From JANXLS01 sp038227045 (GTDB lineage: Bacteria; Planctomycetota; SZUA-567; H5-PLA8), in contig JBBRQD010000001.1 in assembly GCA_038227045.1 (NCBI GenBank), positions 1-64,000 on the forward strand: a stretch of DNA of 64,000 bases, read 5' to 3'. The notes under the pieces are model-generated. The model was given only the letters and a program-made list of their open reading frames with translations, searched no databases and had not been told where the DNA came from. The translations under genes and the position numbers were made by a program. Positions 1-9,373 of this stretch are shown piece after piece (the stretch's first letter is position 1; each line of letters opens with the position of its first letter).

Positions 1-66
1 ATCGCCAAGATCCGCCTCACCAAACTCCGCCTCCGCCCAATTTCCAGCCGATTCGATTTTTCTCAT
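1..66 (-). CDS. IS4-type transposase, N-terminus only (runs off the window)
   Basis: The reverse strand starts with ATG at 66 behind an AGGAG-type ribosome site. Its first 22 codons read MRKIESAGNWAEAEFGEADL followed by GD. The pattern W..AEFG.A.LGD is the opening of the transposase DNA-binding domain (Tnp_DNA_bind) found at the N-terminus of IS4/Tn5-type transposases. The rest of the gene, including the DDE catalytic core, lies outside the window, so intactness cannot be judged. The family call rests on one short motif. Confidence 0.6.
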   Translation of the reverse strand, partial: MRKIESAGNWAEAEFGEADLGD

Positions 67-381
67 GGGAGCCACTCCTCTAATCAGGGTCTCCCTTATA
101 TTTCGTCCAGTTTCCCTCCGAAGATGTGGGTAAAGACAAGGTGTCAATCCGGTGGCTTGTTTTGAACATAAATACAAGAAGTCATCGACGAATTTGTAGG
201 AAAACTATATAATGTACGATCCCATATCGGGGACGTGACATTTTGCGCGGATTACAAGTCTGGCATTCAGTCTGCTCTGGATAAAGACCGCGATTCGCCG
301 CGCATCATTTTCAATCAATTTCGCTCCGGGTGAACGCTCCGGTGCGTCGCTCGCAGTTTGCGGAATGGGAGCAGGGCCGGA
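67..381. other. Intergenic: likely IS terminus and leader of the next gene
   Basis: No gene is seen here. The first 60 bases contain GGGTCTCCCTTATATTTCG (88-106), a plausible outer end of the IS4-type element, but the matching end is outside the window. A candidate promoter for the next gene has TCGACG at 185-190, a 17-base spacer, and a perfect TATAAT at 208-213. Confidence 0.4.
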
Positions 382-3300
382 ATGGAAAGAAAAGGTGAAC
401 TCAAACGAAATGGGCTGCCCAGCCTATTTCGAAACTTCGCCAATGAAAATTTTCGCGGCGTCTTGACGATTACGAGTTCCGTCGGCGAAAAGCTCATCAC
501 GCTCACCGAAAACGATGTCACCATCTTTTGCGACGTGCTCAACGAATCGTCGCGCCTTGGAAACATTTTGCAGGCGCGCGGTCTCATCTCCGAAGAAAAG
601 CTGGACGCGACATTGCAGGACCAGAAAAAACTGGATCCACGCCCCAAACTCGGCGAATTGCTGGTTCAGCGCGGCCTGATCGCCGAAAGTGCCATTTCGG
701 AAGTGCGCCGCTTTCAAATCGAAGAGGATATTTGCGACGTCCTGTCGTGGAAAAAAGCCCGCTTCAATTTTGCCGGCGCCGATTCGGCGCGTGAAATCCA
801 TCCCGCCGATTTCGCGGCCGATCAAGTGCACCACATGATCATCGATCCCGACACTTTCTTCAAATACGTCACGAAAGTGACTGCGGATTGGGACTCCATC
901 AGCGACCGGCTGCCGACACAATATCTGTGTTTCAAACTCTCGGCGAAAGCCACCGAAAACGTCAGCAGGCTTAGTAATGAAAGCCAGCGCGTTCTCCGAT
1001 TCTTAAAGGATGGGAACAGCGTCGAAGGCGTGGTGAAGCAGAGTTGCCTTGGGCGCATTCAAGTCTGCGTGCAGGTGATCGATCTGCTCGAAAAGGGTCT
1101 GATAATTCCGGCGTCGGGCGCGGATTTGCGCTTCATGGCGTCGGAGCACCGCGCGCAGAATCGCTACCATGGCGCGCTGTACATATACCGCCGCTTGCTC
1201 GAAAGCCCCGATTCCCAGGATGAGCGGCCCTACCTGGAAAATCTGATCGAAAAAATTTCCGAAACGATCGTGCGCCTCAAGCAGCGCGGCGAATACGGAG
1301 AAGAAGCGGTCATTGTCAGCCATAAGGAAGTCCGGGAAAAATATGTTTTTTCGCGGCTCAAACGCAAGGCGTTCTGGACCGTATTCGGACTGGCCGGCAT
1401 TTTGATTATTGGATTCCTACTCATCAATAGCGGCAAGTCCCGCGAGGATTTGACCCCGCAATACCGCGAAATCATCGCACGCGTGGACACACTGGTCGCC
1501 GACGGAAAATTCAACGCGGCGATCAAGGAATTGGACGACCTGTACGACGGCATGCCCGACAAGGAGAGTGTGGCCGCCGGCAGCGTCCAGGAAAAGAAAG
1601 CGCGCATGCCGGGATTGATTGGCATCTACATCGAGAATCGACTCTCGATTTTAACCCGTCAGTTGCTGAACGAGGGAGCCGAGCGCGACGCAGCAATGGC
1701 CAGCTTGCGGGACTTGCTGGAGGATTATCCGGGTAACACCAGCGAGCAAAAAATCAAAGACTTGATTGCGAAATACGATACCAAGAGTGTCCCCGTAATA
1801 CCTGATAACAAAGACCCCGCGCCCAATACCTCCTTTGCCGCGCGCGACGAACTCCTGGGCCGGTTGCGCAAGGCCGACGCGCTCAAGAAACAGAAAAAGT
1901 ACGTCGATGCCGCGCACGAATTCGTCCTTATCAGGGATCTGTCTCCGGCAAACGGCGACATCTGGAAACTGGCCAACGAAGGCGCAAGATCCATACGGGA
2001 CATCGAACGGCTCGCCAACGACCTGGTCAAACAAGCGGAGGCCACATGGGCCGTGAAGAAAGGGGATCAGGCGCTCGAACTCATTGACCGAGCCATTCCG
2101 TCATTCGGCGATCTGGACGGAGTGAACAATGCGGACGCGTTGAAAACGCGCTGGATCTCATCTAAAAACACCGCGCAGCAAATCTTCAAATCGGCCAAAG
2201 ATTTGGAAAGCCAGAGCAGCATTTTCGACGCAAAAACGCGTTACGAGCAAGTGGCCAACAACTATCCGCAATTTCCCATATCGGCGGATGCCGCGAAGAG
2301 GGCCGCGGAACTGAAATTGAAATGCAACACCTTGATACAATTGATCGACTCCGCCGCGTCTGCGGTCAAGGCGGGTCAATTCGATAAGGCGCGCGAAATC
2401 TACAAGCCGCTGCTCCAGTCCAACCCACTCCTGCTCGTGGATCAACACGTTGAGATTCCAGTCAGCATCTCCTCTTTTCCGAACAACTCGATTTTGAAGC
2501 TCAATGGAACCCGGATCGGCGTCACGCCGCTAAATGTGATGATCCGAGCGGGTGAGCCTTTCGAAATCGCGGTGGAGCGGCCCGGTTTCAGCACCAAGAA
2601 AGTGGCGGGCGATCGCTTGACGACGCGCGAACTGGAGCATCACTTCAGGCTCGATCTCGATCCGATCATTATCGATTTGCCGGCGCCACAGCTAAAACCT
2701 GGCGCCGCGCTGCTGGCTCCGCCGGCGTGGTTCGAAAATCACTTGCTCGTTTTAAACGGCCCGGAATTGGTGGCGCTCGATCCGCCGAGCAAAGATATTC
2801 TCTGGACCGTTCCCGGATTGTTCGACCCGCGCGCGGCGCTGCCCGATACGGTCCCACCCGATGAGAAGTATTACTGGAATTGCAGGCTTGCGCCAACATC
2901 GTACAAACCGGGTTTTATCCTGCTGCCAACCCGCAACAAAGTGCTCCTCGAAATTGATCTTCGCACCCCCGCGACGCCCCAGAAGCGCTCGGTCTTCGCC
3001 CGGCTCAGCACGCCTCCTCCCGAAATTGCCGGGACCATGTACATTGACGAGCATTCACAGCTCGCGGGCAAATCGCTGCTTGTTGCAGCATTCGCGGACG
3101 GGCAAATGCGCTGCTATCTCGATTTCGACAAGAACGACAAGGATTTCGGCGAAACGTGGTCGTTGCCGCTCGATCCTCAAGGAGCAGGCCGGCCGGAAAC
3201 GCCCGCCGCCGGCCTGTTCGGTTATAAAAGCTCTATCTGGTCGCTCAGCGGCAGCGGTATGCTGCAGGCCATCGATCCGATCGCCGGCAAGCAAGTCTGG

Positions 3301-3810
3301 AATCGAAAATTTCCAGCCATGTCGCCGCGCTCGACATTCGCCGGAACACCCGGCGATCCGCTCGCCGCGCTAATTCAGCGCAACGGAAAAATCACCCTTT
3401 TCGACTTGGAGCGCAAGGACGAGGTCTGGTCGTTGCCCCCTCGCCAGGCGATGGAAGAATCCGTTGGAGTGATGATCGACGAGTCCGGCATTTTCGTCAC
3501 CTCGCGGAAGGACGACTATGGCGAATTGGCGAAATACCCTCGCAGCGCCGACGTCAATGCGGCCGTTCCCGCGGCGCTTTCAAGCATCAAGCTGGACGGT
3601 TACGTCAATCTCGACATGGCGCAAGGCAAGCACATTTATCTGATCACCCACTTCAACAAAGTCGTCGCGTATTCCAAGAGCACTTTGTCGCTGGTCTGGG
3701 AATTCAAGATGAAGCCGGAAATGGGCGAGCCGCGCTCGATCCGCGCATTCGGCGATTACGTATACGTCTCGACCGACAAAGGCAAATTGATCGTGCTGAA
3801 GTCGGAATAA
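382..3810 (+). CDS. DUF4388 - TM - helical repeat - PEGA - PQQ-like propeller protein
   Basis: This is a large membrane-anchored protein of about 1142 aa. Residues 5-130 match DUF4388 (PATAN-like), seen in signalling proteins of myxobacteria and planctomycetes. A single transmembrane helix lies at about 330-352. A charged helical, TPR-like region (365-690) follows, then a PEGA beta-domain (about 691-760, with the pattern P..S.LKLNG..IG.TPL). The C-terminal 370 residues look like a PQQ/WD-type propeller with repeats such as LVALDP...ILWTV and LQAIDP..GKQVW. The N-terminal part should be cytosolic and the PEGA and propeller outside, so it may pass signals across the membrane. An in-frame TTG at 358 is possible, but ATG 382 leaves DUF4388 intact. 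The function is unknown. Confidence 0.8.
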   Translation: MERKGELKRNGLPSLFRNFANENFRGVLTITSSVGEKLITLTENDVTIFCDVLNESSRLGNILQARGLISEEKLDATLQDQKKLDPRPKLGELLVQRGLIAESAISEVRRFQIEEDICDVLSWKKARFNFAGADSAREIHPADFAADQVHHMIIDPDTFFKYVTKVTADWDSISDRLPTQYLCFKLSAKATENVSRLSNESQRVLRFLKDGNSVEGVVKQSCLGRIQVCVQVIDLLEKGLIIPASGADLRFMASEHRAQNRYHGALYIYRRLLESPDSQDERPYLENLIEKISETIVRLKQRGEYGEEAVIVSHKEVREKYVFSRLKRKAFWTVFGLAGILIIGFLLINSGKSREDLTPQYREIIARVDTLVADGKFNAAIKELDDLYDGMPDKESVAAGSVQEKKARMPGLIGIYIENRLSILTRQLLNEGAERDAAMASLRDLLEDYPGNTSEQKIKDLIAKYDTKSVPVIPDNKDPAPNTSFAARDELLGRLRKADALKKQKKYVDAAHEFVLIRDLSPANGDIWKLANEGARSIRDIERLANDLVKQAEATWAVKKGDQALELIDRAIPSFGDLDGVNNADALKTRWISSKNTAQQIFKSAKDLESQSSIFDAKTRYEQVANNYPQFPISADAAKRAAELKLKCNTLIQLIDSAASAVKAGQFDKAREIYKPLLQSNPLLLVDQHVEIPVSISSFPNNSILKLNGTRIGVTPLNVMIRAGEPFEIAVERPGFSTKKVAGDRLTTRELEHHFRLDLDPIIIDLPAPQLKPGAALLAPPAWFENHLLVLNGPELVALDPPSKDILWTVPGLFDPRAALPDTVPPDEKYYWNCRLAPTSYKPGFILLPTRNKVLLEIDLRTPATPQKRSVFARLSTPPPEIAGTMYIDEHSQLAGKSLLVAAFADGQMRCYLDFDKNDKDFGETWSLPLDPQGAGRPETPAAGLFGYKSSIWSLSGSGMLQAIDPIAGKQVWNRKFPAMSPRSTFAGTPGDPLAALIQRNGKITLFDLERKDEVWSLPPRQAMEESVGVMIDESGIFVTSRKDDYGELAKYPRSADVNAAVPAALSSIKLDGYVNLDMAQGKHIYLITHFNKVVAYSKSTLSLVWEFKMKPEMGEPRSIRAFGDYVYVSTDKGKLIVLKSE

Positions 3811-3827
3811 ATAACGATCCAGAACCC

Positions 3828-4613
3828 ATGCCCCTCGATCCCATCCAGCACGCAGCCGAAGAACAATTCTCGCGGCAGAGCCACAGGTACGCGAAAGGGC
3901 ATGTGCTCGAAGATGTCACGGATGTCCGCGACGCGTTGAACGGCATCGCTCTGCCCGTGCACGCGCGCGTTCTGGATATCGCAGCCGGAGCCGGGCACAC
4001 GGGTCTGTATCTGGCCAGCCTCGGCCACACCGTGACACTCTCCGATATCTCCGACGCCATGCTCGCCCGTGTGCGCGAAGCCGCCGCCGCGCGCGGGTTG
4101 GCCGTCGAAACGCGCTGCCACACCGCCGAACAATTGCCTTACGAATCGGCGTCGTTCGATCTGGCCACATGCCGCGTCGCCGCGCATCATTTCAGCGGCG
4201 TGTCGGCGTTTGTCCGCGAAATTGCCCGAGTGTTGAAACCCGGCGGATGGTTCCTGCTAATTGATGGCAGTGTCGAGGACGGCCAACCGGTCGCGGAAGA
4301 ATGGCTTCACCGCGTCGAGAAACTGCGCGACCCCAGCCATGTCCGATTTATCACACCGAAAAAATGGACTGAATTGTGCAGTACTGCCGGGCTGGAGGTC
4401 AAGTCCGCGCAGCTTTCTCCCATGAAACAGCCCGATTTGAATTGGTATTTTGAGACAGCGGCAACGAGTGCAGAGAATCAGCGAAAGGTCTTGGAACTTG
4501 TCGCGAGCGCGCCTTCGGAGGCGCGGGCGTTATTCAAACTTGGCGACGAACAGGGAAAAATTGTCTGGTGGTGGCAACGGCTTGCATTGACAGCGCAAAT
4601 GCCGTCGTCATAG
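3828..4613 (+). CDS. Class I SAM-dependent methyltransferase
   Basis: A 261-aa Rossmann-fold methyltransferase of the Methyltransf_11/UbiE type. Motif I is LDIAAGAGHTG (about residue 46), followed by an acidic motif II (TLSDIS) and FDLATCRVAAHHF at motif IV. The LKPGGWF loop after motif IV is also typical. The C-terminal third (roughly 165-260) probably forms the substrate cap. The substrate cannot be read from the sequence. UbiE/MenG-like quinone methylation is possible, but related proteins act on many small molecules. It starts 17 bases after the preceding gene and may be cotranscribed with it. No good ribosome site precedes the ATG. Confidence 0.85.
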   Translation: MPLDPIQHAAEEQFSRQSHRYAKGHVLEDVTDVRDALNGIALPVHARVLDIAAGAGHTGLYLASLGHTVTLSDISDAMLARVREAAAARGLAVETRCHTAEQLPYESASFDLATCRVAAHHFSGVSAFVREIARVLKPGGWFLLIDGSVEDGQPVAEEWLHRVEKLRDPSHVRFITPKKWTELCSTAGLEVKSAQLSPMKQPDLNWYFETAATSAENQRKVLELVASAPSEARALFKLGDEQGKIVWWWQRLALTAQMPSS

Positions 4614-4617
4614 CGTC

Positions 4618-4935
4618 TTATTCTTGAATTTCGCCAGTTCGCAGTTTTGAATACGAAGTAGTCGAGAACGAGCGCTGAACCGGGGCTTGCGGTCGGGTGT
4701 ACACAAATTCTGCTGGACGTTCAATAGTCTGAGCCACCGCCGGCTTTTCCGGCGCTTTGACAGGTGCTTCGGCCAACGGAGCAGGAGCCGGAACCGCTTC
4801 GGCGTGGCCAATTAGCGGGGCTCGGCATGAGCAGTGCGAATTGCATTCAACGCGTTCGTCGCAATCGTCGTTGTTGCATCCGCTCAAACCCAAACCCATT
4901 ACCGCGGCAGTAAGAACCGCAATCAGTCTAGTCAT
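4618..4935 (-). CDS. Small Cys-rich lipoprotein, copy 1
   Basis: A 105-aa predicted lipoprotein. The signal peptide ends in the lipobox LSGC (Cys 20). Just after it come several more Cys, Asp and Glu residues (NNDDCDERVEC, HCSC), then a Pro/Ala-rich stretch (PAPAPLAEAPVKAPEKPA) and a short polar tail. ATG 4935 has a GGAGC ribosome site 7 bases upstream. The next gene on the same strand (5068-5427) has the same layout and shares APVKAPEKPA-type wording, so the two are diverged tandem copies. The clustered cysteines could bind metal or form disulphides at the membrane. No family is recognised. Confidence 0.75.
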   Translation of the reverse strand: MTRLIAVLTAAVMGLGLSGCNNDDCDERVECNSHCSCRAPLIGHAEAVPAPAPLAEAPVKAPEKPAVAQTIERPAEFVYTRPQAPVQRSFSTTSYSKLRTGEIQE

Positions 4936-5067
4936 TCACGTGCTCCTATACTCTTAATGTCGATTGCGCGAATAAGTCATCCTGAAAAGTCAATTTTCTT
5001 GATTCTTTTCCGAACGATTGGCAAAGTCAACTGCATAAACCCCATCATATAAAAACTTACACTAACC

Positions 5068-5427
5068 CTATAAATCGTCAATTTCAATCTCGCCCGATAA
5101 AACCCTGCGGATTCGAGGCGGAGGAGCCGGCTGCACCCGGCGTACTTCCACGATCTGTGCAGCGCGTTCCGGCTTTGCAGGCGCGGGAATTGGAGTTGCT
5201 GGACGGACTTGGGATTCGGCAGTGGCGGGCTTTTCCGGCGCTTTAGCCGGAGCCGTCGCCATCGGCGCGGGCGCGGGCACACATTCGTTGCAGTGGGTAA
5301 TTGCGCTGTGATCGGCGTGGCGGCACGGTTGATCCGCGCGGTCATCGCACTCGTCGCAATTCTTCGTACAGCCGCTCAGACATACGAGAGCGACACAGCT
5401 TAGAATAATCGCAATGGCCTTTTTCAT
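5068..5427 (-). CDS. Small Cys-rich lipoprotein, copy 2
   Basis: A 119-aa predicted lipoprotein with lipobox LSGC. It is followed by a Cys/His/Asp-rich patch (TKNCDECDDRADQPCRHADH, then HCNEC) and a PAPAPMATAPAKAPEKPA linker. It parallels the gene at 4618-4935, and the two lie 132 bases apart in the same orientation. ATG 5427 is preferred over TTG 5433 because GAGGAC sits 7 bases upstream of the ATG. The C-terminus is basic and Pro-rich, ending in an acidic tail. The Cys/His arrangement suggests metal binding, but this is an inference and no named domain is recognised. Confidence 0.75.
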   Translation of the reverse strand: MKKAIAIILSCVALVCLSGCTKNCDECDDRADQPCRHADHSAITHCNECVPAPAPMATAPAKAPEKPATAESQVRPATPIPAPAKPERAAQIVEVRRVQPAPPPRIRRVLSGEIEIDDL

Positions 5428-5537
5428 AACCAAAGTCCTCGTCCACTATTTATGACGATTCAACAGTGGACTTATACCACAAAATTCGGCGATTTTCACG
5501 CAATTTCCTGCAAGGTGCGCTGAAAAGCGATGCGGCT

Positions 5538-7901
5538 CTAACTCTTCCAAAAATCGCGCAAAGCCACTTCCATCAGCAGACAACACAGCGCCGCCAGCAA
5601 ACACCAGCGCCATTCCGACGCCAGCGATTTCTGTTCGTCACTCAATTGCGCGGCGGCGGCTTTCGCGTTCGACGCTTCGCTTGCGGCGACCGTGGCAAAA
5701 ATATTCTTGAGCGTGCCGAGAGGTTCGGACGACAACTCGCTTTCGCGCGGATCGAGATTCACCGCCCATAGCGTGCGCTCCTTGATGGGGCCGCGTGTAA
5801 ACGACGCCGTGTAAATTCCAAGTGCGTCGGCGGCGGGATGATCGTTGCCGGTCAAGCTCAGCGTTTCTTTTTTGCCGTCCGGCAACTGCGGCTTTTCAAG
5901 CGAGATCGAAGCCTCTGGCGGAGCGCCCGCGTCGGCGAAGACGAAATTGTCGCCCACGATCAGGCTGCGGCGCGACGCCGATTGCACACCCGCCAGCCAG
6001 CGGACGGCTTGATGAATCAGCGGCACGAATGCTTTGCGCTTGGGCAAATCGGTCGCTTCGGGGCGCGGCAGGAACGGGAACATCAGCACTGTGCCTTTGC
6101 CGAACGGCCGTTCGAGCGCGAACGGGCCGCCATCGCCCGTGAACGTCGCCAGAACCGCTCCCGCAGGTCGAGTTTGTTTAACAGGAACCTTTGGATCGGC
6201 GGGGGTTTTGGGATCGGCCGGGTTTTTGGAATCGGACGGGGTCTTTGGATCGAGCGGCGACGGGGTTTTGATGGGTGCAACGTCGGACTTTTCTTCCGCA
6301 CCGATTTTCAAATCGGCCGCGCTGGCTTGATAATGGCGATAGTAGCGCGGCAGGCGCAAGTTGGCATCGTTCTCGCCGATGAACGGCTTGAACAGCGGAT
6401 GGCCGATATTGAAGTCGCCGATCTTGTCGAATTTGTTTTCGAATCGATTGCCTTCGTACAACGTGCCGGGCCGCGCGGGCAGCAGGCCCAATCCGTTCTT
6501 CCAAAACGCCCCGTTGTAAAAACTATCCGAGAGCCGTCCGTCCGCGCGGCCGGTGAAGACGATCAGATTCTTGCCGTCGCGCACCGCGTCTTCGAGCGAC
6601 GCGAGTTCACCGTCGTTCATCGCCGTGATGCCGCAGATGACGATCAAATCGCTGCTGCGATACATCTCCGGTGTAACGCGCGCAATTTCGGCTGCGGTCG
6701 CTTGAATGTAGTTCCCCACCCCGCTCGAATTGCTTGGACCGCTCGAACCGACCGGACCGTGGCTTTCAGCATCGCCGCGCGCTTTGGGTTCCAGCGCCAT
6801 CCGCACGAAATAACTTTGATCGAGAAACACTTCGCGCTCGGCAAGTTTGTCTTCGATCACCAGCACCTTGATGCTGTCGCGCAGGCGCAGCGCAAAGAGC
6901 CGCCTGTCGTCGTCCGGAAAACAATCGTGCGCGTCGACCTCGACATAGCCTGAGACTTCGCCGGCGCGCGGAAAGAGCGCTTCGAGTTCTACCTCGGTCG
7001 ATGAGCGCGGCCCGAGTCCCAGCGTGCGCGTCACCGCGGGCTTGCCATCGATGACCAGTTTCACGACGACGGAGGGCCGTTCGGCTTCGCCGCAATTCGC
7101 CACGCGGACGACGAACGGAACCGGGCGCCCCTCGATCCACACATCGCTTTTGGCGCGCACTTCTGTAATTGCGAGATTCGGTAGCACCACGCCGTTTTGA
7201 GCAATCGTCGCCGGCCCTTGCAGTTCGACAGCGATGCCGCTTCCCGATCCCGCGGCCTTTTGCGCCAGCGTTGCCCACTCCCCGCGATCGATCGCACTGC
7301 TTTGAAAATCGCTGAACACGGCGACCCGGCGGCGCGGTTGAGTCGAGCCGGCGAGGAGATCGATGGCGGTGTTCATCGCCTGTGCCAGATCGCCGCGCTT
7401 GGCGGACGGCCGGTCATTTTTCAACGCGCCCAGGACGGCCGAAAAATTGCCGGAGAGTTCAATCTCTGCGCGTCCCGGATCACTGGTCAGGACCAATCCC
7501 ACGCGATCGCCGCTGGCCCGCGCGGCAATCTCCTCACGTGCTTTATTCAATGCGTCCGCCCAGCGCGTTCCAGCGCCTTCCTGCGCGGACATGCTCGGCG
7601 AATCGTCAAGGACCAGCACAACGTCCTGCACCACGCGGCCATTGGGGCCGGCAAGCACGCTGGTGGCGCGGAAGGGCCGCGCGAAAGCGAGCGCAATCAG
7701 GATGCAGGCTAGGCAGCGCAATAATAGGAGGATCAACTCACGCAGTTTGAGCCGGCGCGATTCCTTCAGCATGGATTGGTGTAAAAAACGCAGCGACGAA
7801 AAAACGATGCGCCGTTTTCGCATTCGAAAAATCAAATGAATGACGACCGGAATGGCAAAAGTCGCGGCGCCAAAGGCCAGGAGCGGGTGGATGAAATCCA
7901 T
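5538..7901 (-). CDS. BatA-domain / von Willebrand factor A membrane protein
   Basis: A 787-aa membrane protein. The N-terminal 80 residues form the BatA domain, with two transmembrane helices (about 8-26 and 55-75) separated by a basic loop (FRMRKRRIVFSSLRFL). A vWA domain follows with the MIDAS motif DDSPSMS (D99, S101, S103). The middle carries beta-rich segments resembling CARDB/Fn3 folds and a glutamine-amidotransferase-like part. A Lys/Pro/Asp-rich linker of PKTPxD repeats lies near residue 545, and a last transmembrane helix is close to the C-terminus. In PVC bacteria such genes usually accompany MoxR ATPase and DUF58 genes; none is present here. A role in envelope homeostasis is only inferred. 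Confidence 0.8.
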   Translation of the reverse strand: MDFIHPLLAFGAATFAIPVVIHLIFRMRKRRIVFSSLRFLHQSMLKESRRLKLRELILLLLRCLACILIALAFARPFRATSVLAGPNGRVVQDVVLVLDDSPSMSAQEGAGTRWADALNKAREEIAARASGDRVGLVLTSDPGRAEIELSGNFSAVLGALKNDRPSAKRGDLAQAMNTAIDLLAGSTQPRRRVAVFSDFQSSAIDRGEWATLAQKAAGSGSGIAVELQGPATIAQNGVVLPNLAITEVRAKSDVWIEGRPVPFVVRVANCGEAERPSVVVKLVIDGKPAVTRTLGLGPRSSTEVELEALFPRAGEVSGYVEVDAHDCFPDDDRRLFALRLRDSIKVLVIEDKLAEREVFLDQSYFVRMALEPKARGDAESHGPVGSSGPSNSSGVGNYIQATAAEIARVTPEMYRSSDLIVICGITAMNDGELASLEDAVRDGKNLIVFTGRADGRLSDSFYNGAFWKNGLGLLPARPGTLYEGNRFENKFDKIGDFNIGHPLFKPFIGENDANLRLPRYYRHYQASAADLKIGAEEKSDVAPIKTPSPLDPKTPSDSKNPADPKTPADPKVPVKQTRPAGAVLATFTGDGGPFALERPFGKGTVLMFPFLPRPEATDLPKRKAFVPLIHQAVRWLAGVQSASRRSLIVGDNFVFADAGAPPEASISLEKPQLPDGKKETLSLTGNDHPAADALGIYTASFTRGPIKERTLWAVNLDPRESELSSEPLGTLKNIFATVAASEASNAKAAAAQLSDEQKSLASEWRWCLLAALCCLLMEVALRDFWKS

Positions 7902-7989
7902 TATACAGAACGGGTTCCGGGGGCCAAATGCTCAATACGCGCCACAAATATCCGCGCGCAAGCGCTGTGCGTCAATCGCAAAAATTTCA

Positions 7990-8075
7990 GGGGCCTGGAG
8001 TTAGGGGTTAGGGAAACGCGATCGAGGCGAAGGCGTTGCTTCCCTATTCCCTAATCCCTGGCTCCTATCCCCTGC
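7990..8075. repeat. Heptamer-repeat hairpin, locus A
   Basis: The left arm contains TTAGGGG TTAGGGA (8001-8014). The right arm contains TCCCTAT TCCCTAA TCCCTGG CTCCTAT (8041-8068). Both have a 7-base period, and TTAGGGGTTAGGGAA pairs with 8040-8054 with two mismatches across a loop of about 24 bases. Confidence 0.7.
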
Positions 8076-8136
8076 TTTTCGGTGTATTCAAAAAACCAGG
8101 ATTCAACCATTCAACTACTTAATAGGAGGCTCGTTC

Positions 8137-9261
8137 GTGCCGACTCATCAATCAGCCGTTATTTCACGCCGCATGTTTTTAGGAGCTTTTGTGGCCACGC
8201 TCAGTCTCATCGGCGCGCAGTCCCGCGCCGCCGACGAAAATCCGTTCGTCTTCATTGCCGGCTACAACAATATGGTCACGTGTTTCGAACTCAATGCCGC
8301 GACGGGCGAAATGAAGGAGTTGAGCCGATCCGATTGCGGCAAGGCTCCGACGTACATGTCCTGGCATCCGTCGCGCAAATTCATGTACGCCGCGAATGAA
8401 ATCAGTCCCGGAATGATCACCGCGTATTCGATCGATCCGAAAAACGGCACGCTTAAACTGCTCAACGAAGTATCGGCCGGCGGCGACGGGCCGTGCCATA
8501 TTCTGGTCCACCCCGATGGCAAATGGGTCTTCACCGCAAGTTACGGCAGCGGGCACATTGGCATCGCGCCGATCAACGCCGACGGCACGCTCGGCACGCC
8601 GCTGGAACCGATTCACGGCGGCAAAAACGCGCATCAGGTCGCGCTCGATGCATCCGGAAAATTTCTTCTCGTGCCATTTCTGGGAAACAATCACGTCAAT
8701 CAATACAAATTCGACGAAGCAAGTGGCCAATTGACGCCCAACGATCCGCCTTTCGCGCCCGCCAGCGCCGAAAAGGCCGGCCCGCGCCACATCGTCATTC
8801 ACCCGAGCGGCAAGTTCGCCTACGTGATCAACGAGCAGGGCAGCACGGTCGATAGCTTCGAGTACGACAAGAGTAAAGGTTTGCTCTCCAATCCGCAATC
8901 CATTCCGACCGTTCCCGAAGGCACGGACATGAAGGGCAAATCCACGGCTCACATCCTCGTTTCACCCGACGGAAAATTCGTCTACGGATCGAACCGCGGT
9001 CACGACAGCATTGTGATTTATGCGGTGAACCCCGACACCGGACGGCTGAAGTTCGTCGGACACGAAACGGGCGGAGGTGACATCAAAACACCGCGCGATT
9101 TTTCGCTGGACCTCACCGGAAAATTTGCAATCGTGGCCAACCAGGCCGCCGAAAACATCACGGTGTTCAAGCGCGACGAAGCCAAAGGCACACTCGAAAA
9201 GATTGGCACATACGCGGTGCCGCCTAAGACGGCTTATGTCGGCGTGATGGCCAAGCCTTAA
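8137..9261 (+). CDS. Exported lactonase-family beta-propeller (6-phosphogluconolactonase-like)
   Basis: A 374-aa seven-bladed propeller of the lactonase (Pgl, YbhE-like) family. Repeated blades carry motifs such as LSWHPSRKFMYAANE, VHPDGKWVFTASYGSG, HPSGKFAYVINEQG and SPDGKFVYGSNRG. Cytosolic YbhE hydrolyses 6-phosphogluconolactone. This protein instead begins with a Tat-like signal (SRRMFLGAF, then a hydrophobic stretch and SRAADE), so it probably acts outside the cytoplasm on other lactones. The start is GTG 8137, with a strong GGAGG 7 bases upstream. No pentose-phosphate genes are nearby. Confidence 0.85.
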   Translation: MPTHQSAVISRRMFLGAFVATLSLIGAQSRAADENPFVFIAGYNNMVTCFELNAATGEMKELSRSDCGKAPTYMSWHPSRKFMYAANEISPGMITAYSIDPKNGTLKLLNEVSAGGDGPCHILVHPDGKWVFTASYGSGHIGIAPINADGTLGTPLEPIHGGKNAHQVALDASGKFLLVPFLGNNHVNQYKFDEASGQLTPNDPPFAPASAEKAGPRHIVIHPSGKFAYVINEQGSTVDSFEYDKSKGLLSNPQSIPTVPEGTDMKGKSTAHILVSPDGKFVYGSNRGHDSIVIYAVNPDTGRLKFVGHETGGGDIKTPRDFSLDLTGKFAIVANQAAENITVFKRDEAKGTLEKIGTYAVPPKTAYVGVMAKP

Positions 9262-9262
9262 A

Positions 9263-9339
9263 TGTGACACGGTGAGGGGGTGACATGGTGAGGGGGTGAA
9301 ACAGCTCATTTATCGAGATTCGCCTTGTCACCTTGTCAT
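9263..9339. repeat. Heptamer-type repeat, locus B
   Basis: Immediately after the lactonase gene, GTGACACGGTGAGGGGG is followed by GTGACATGGTGAGGGGG. A short mirrored partner, CCTTGTCACCTTGTCA, lies at 9323-9338. The spacing is near 7-8 bases, but the sequence differs from the other repeat loci in the window. Confidence 0.55.
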
Positions 9340-9373
9340 TTTAATTACGCACTAAAACCAAGGAGATCGACAC

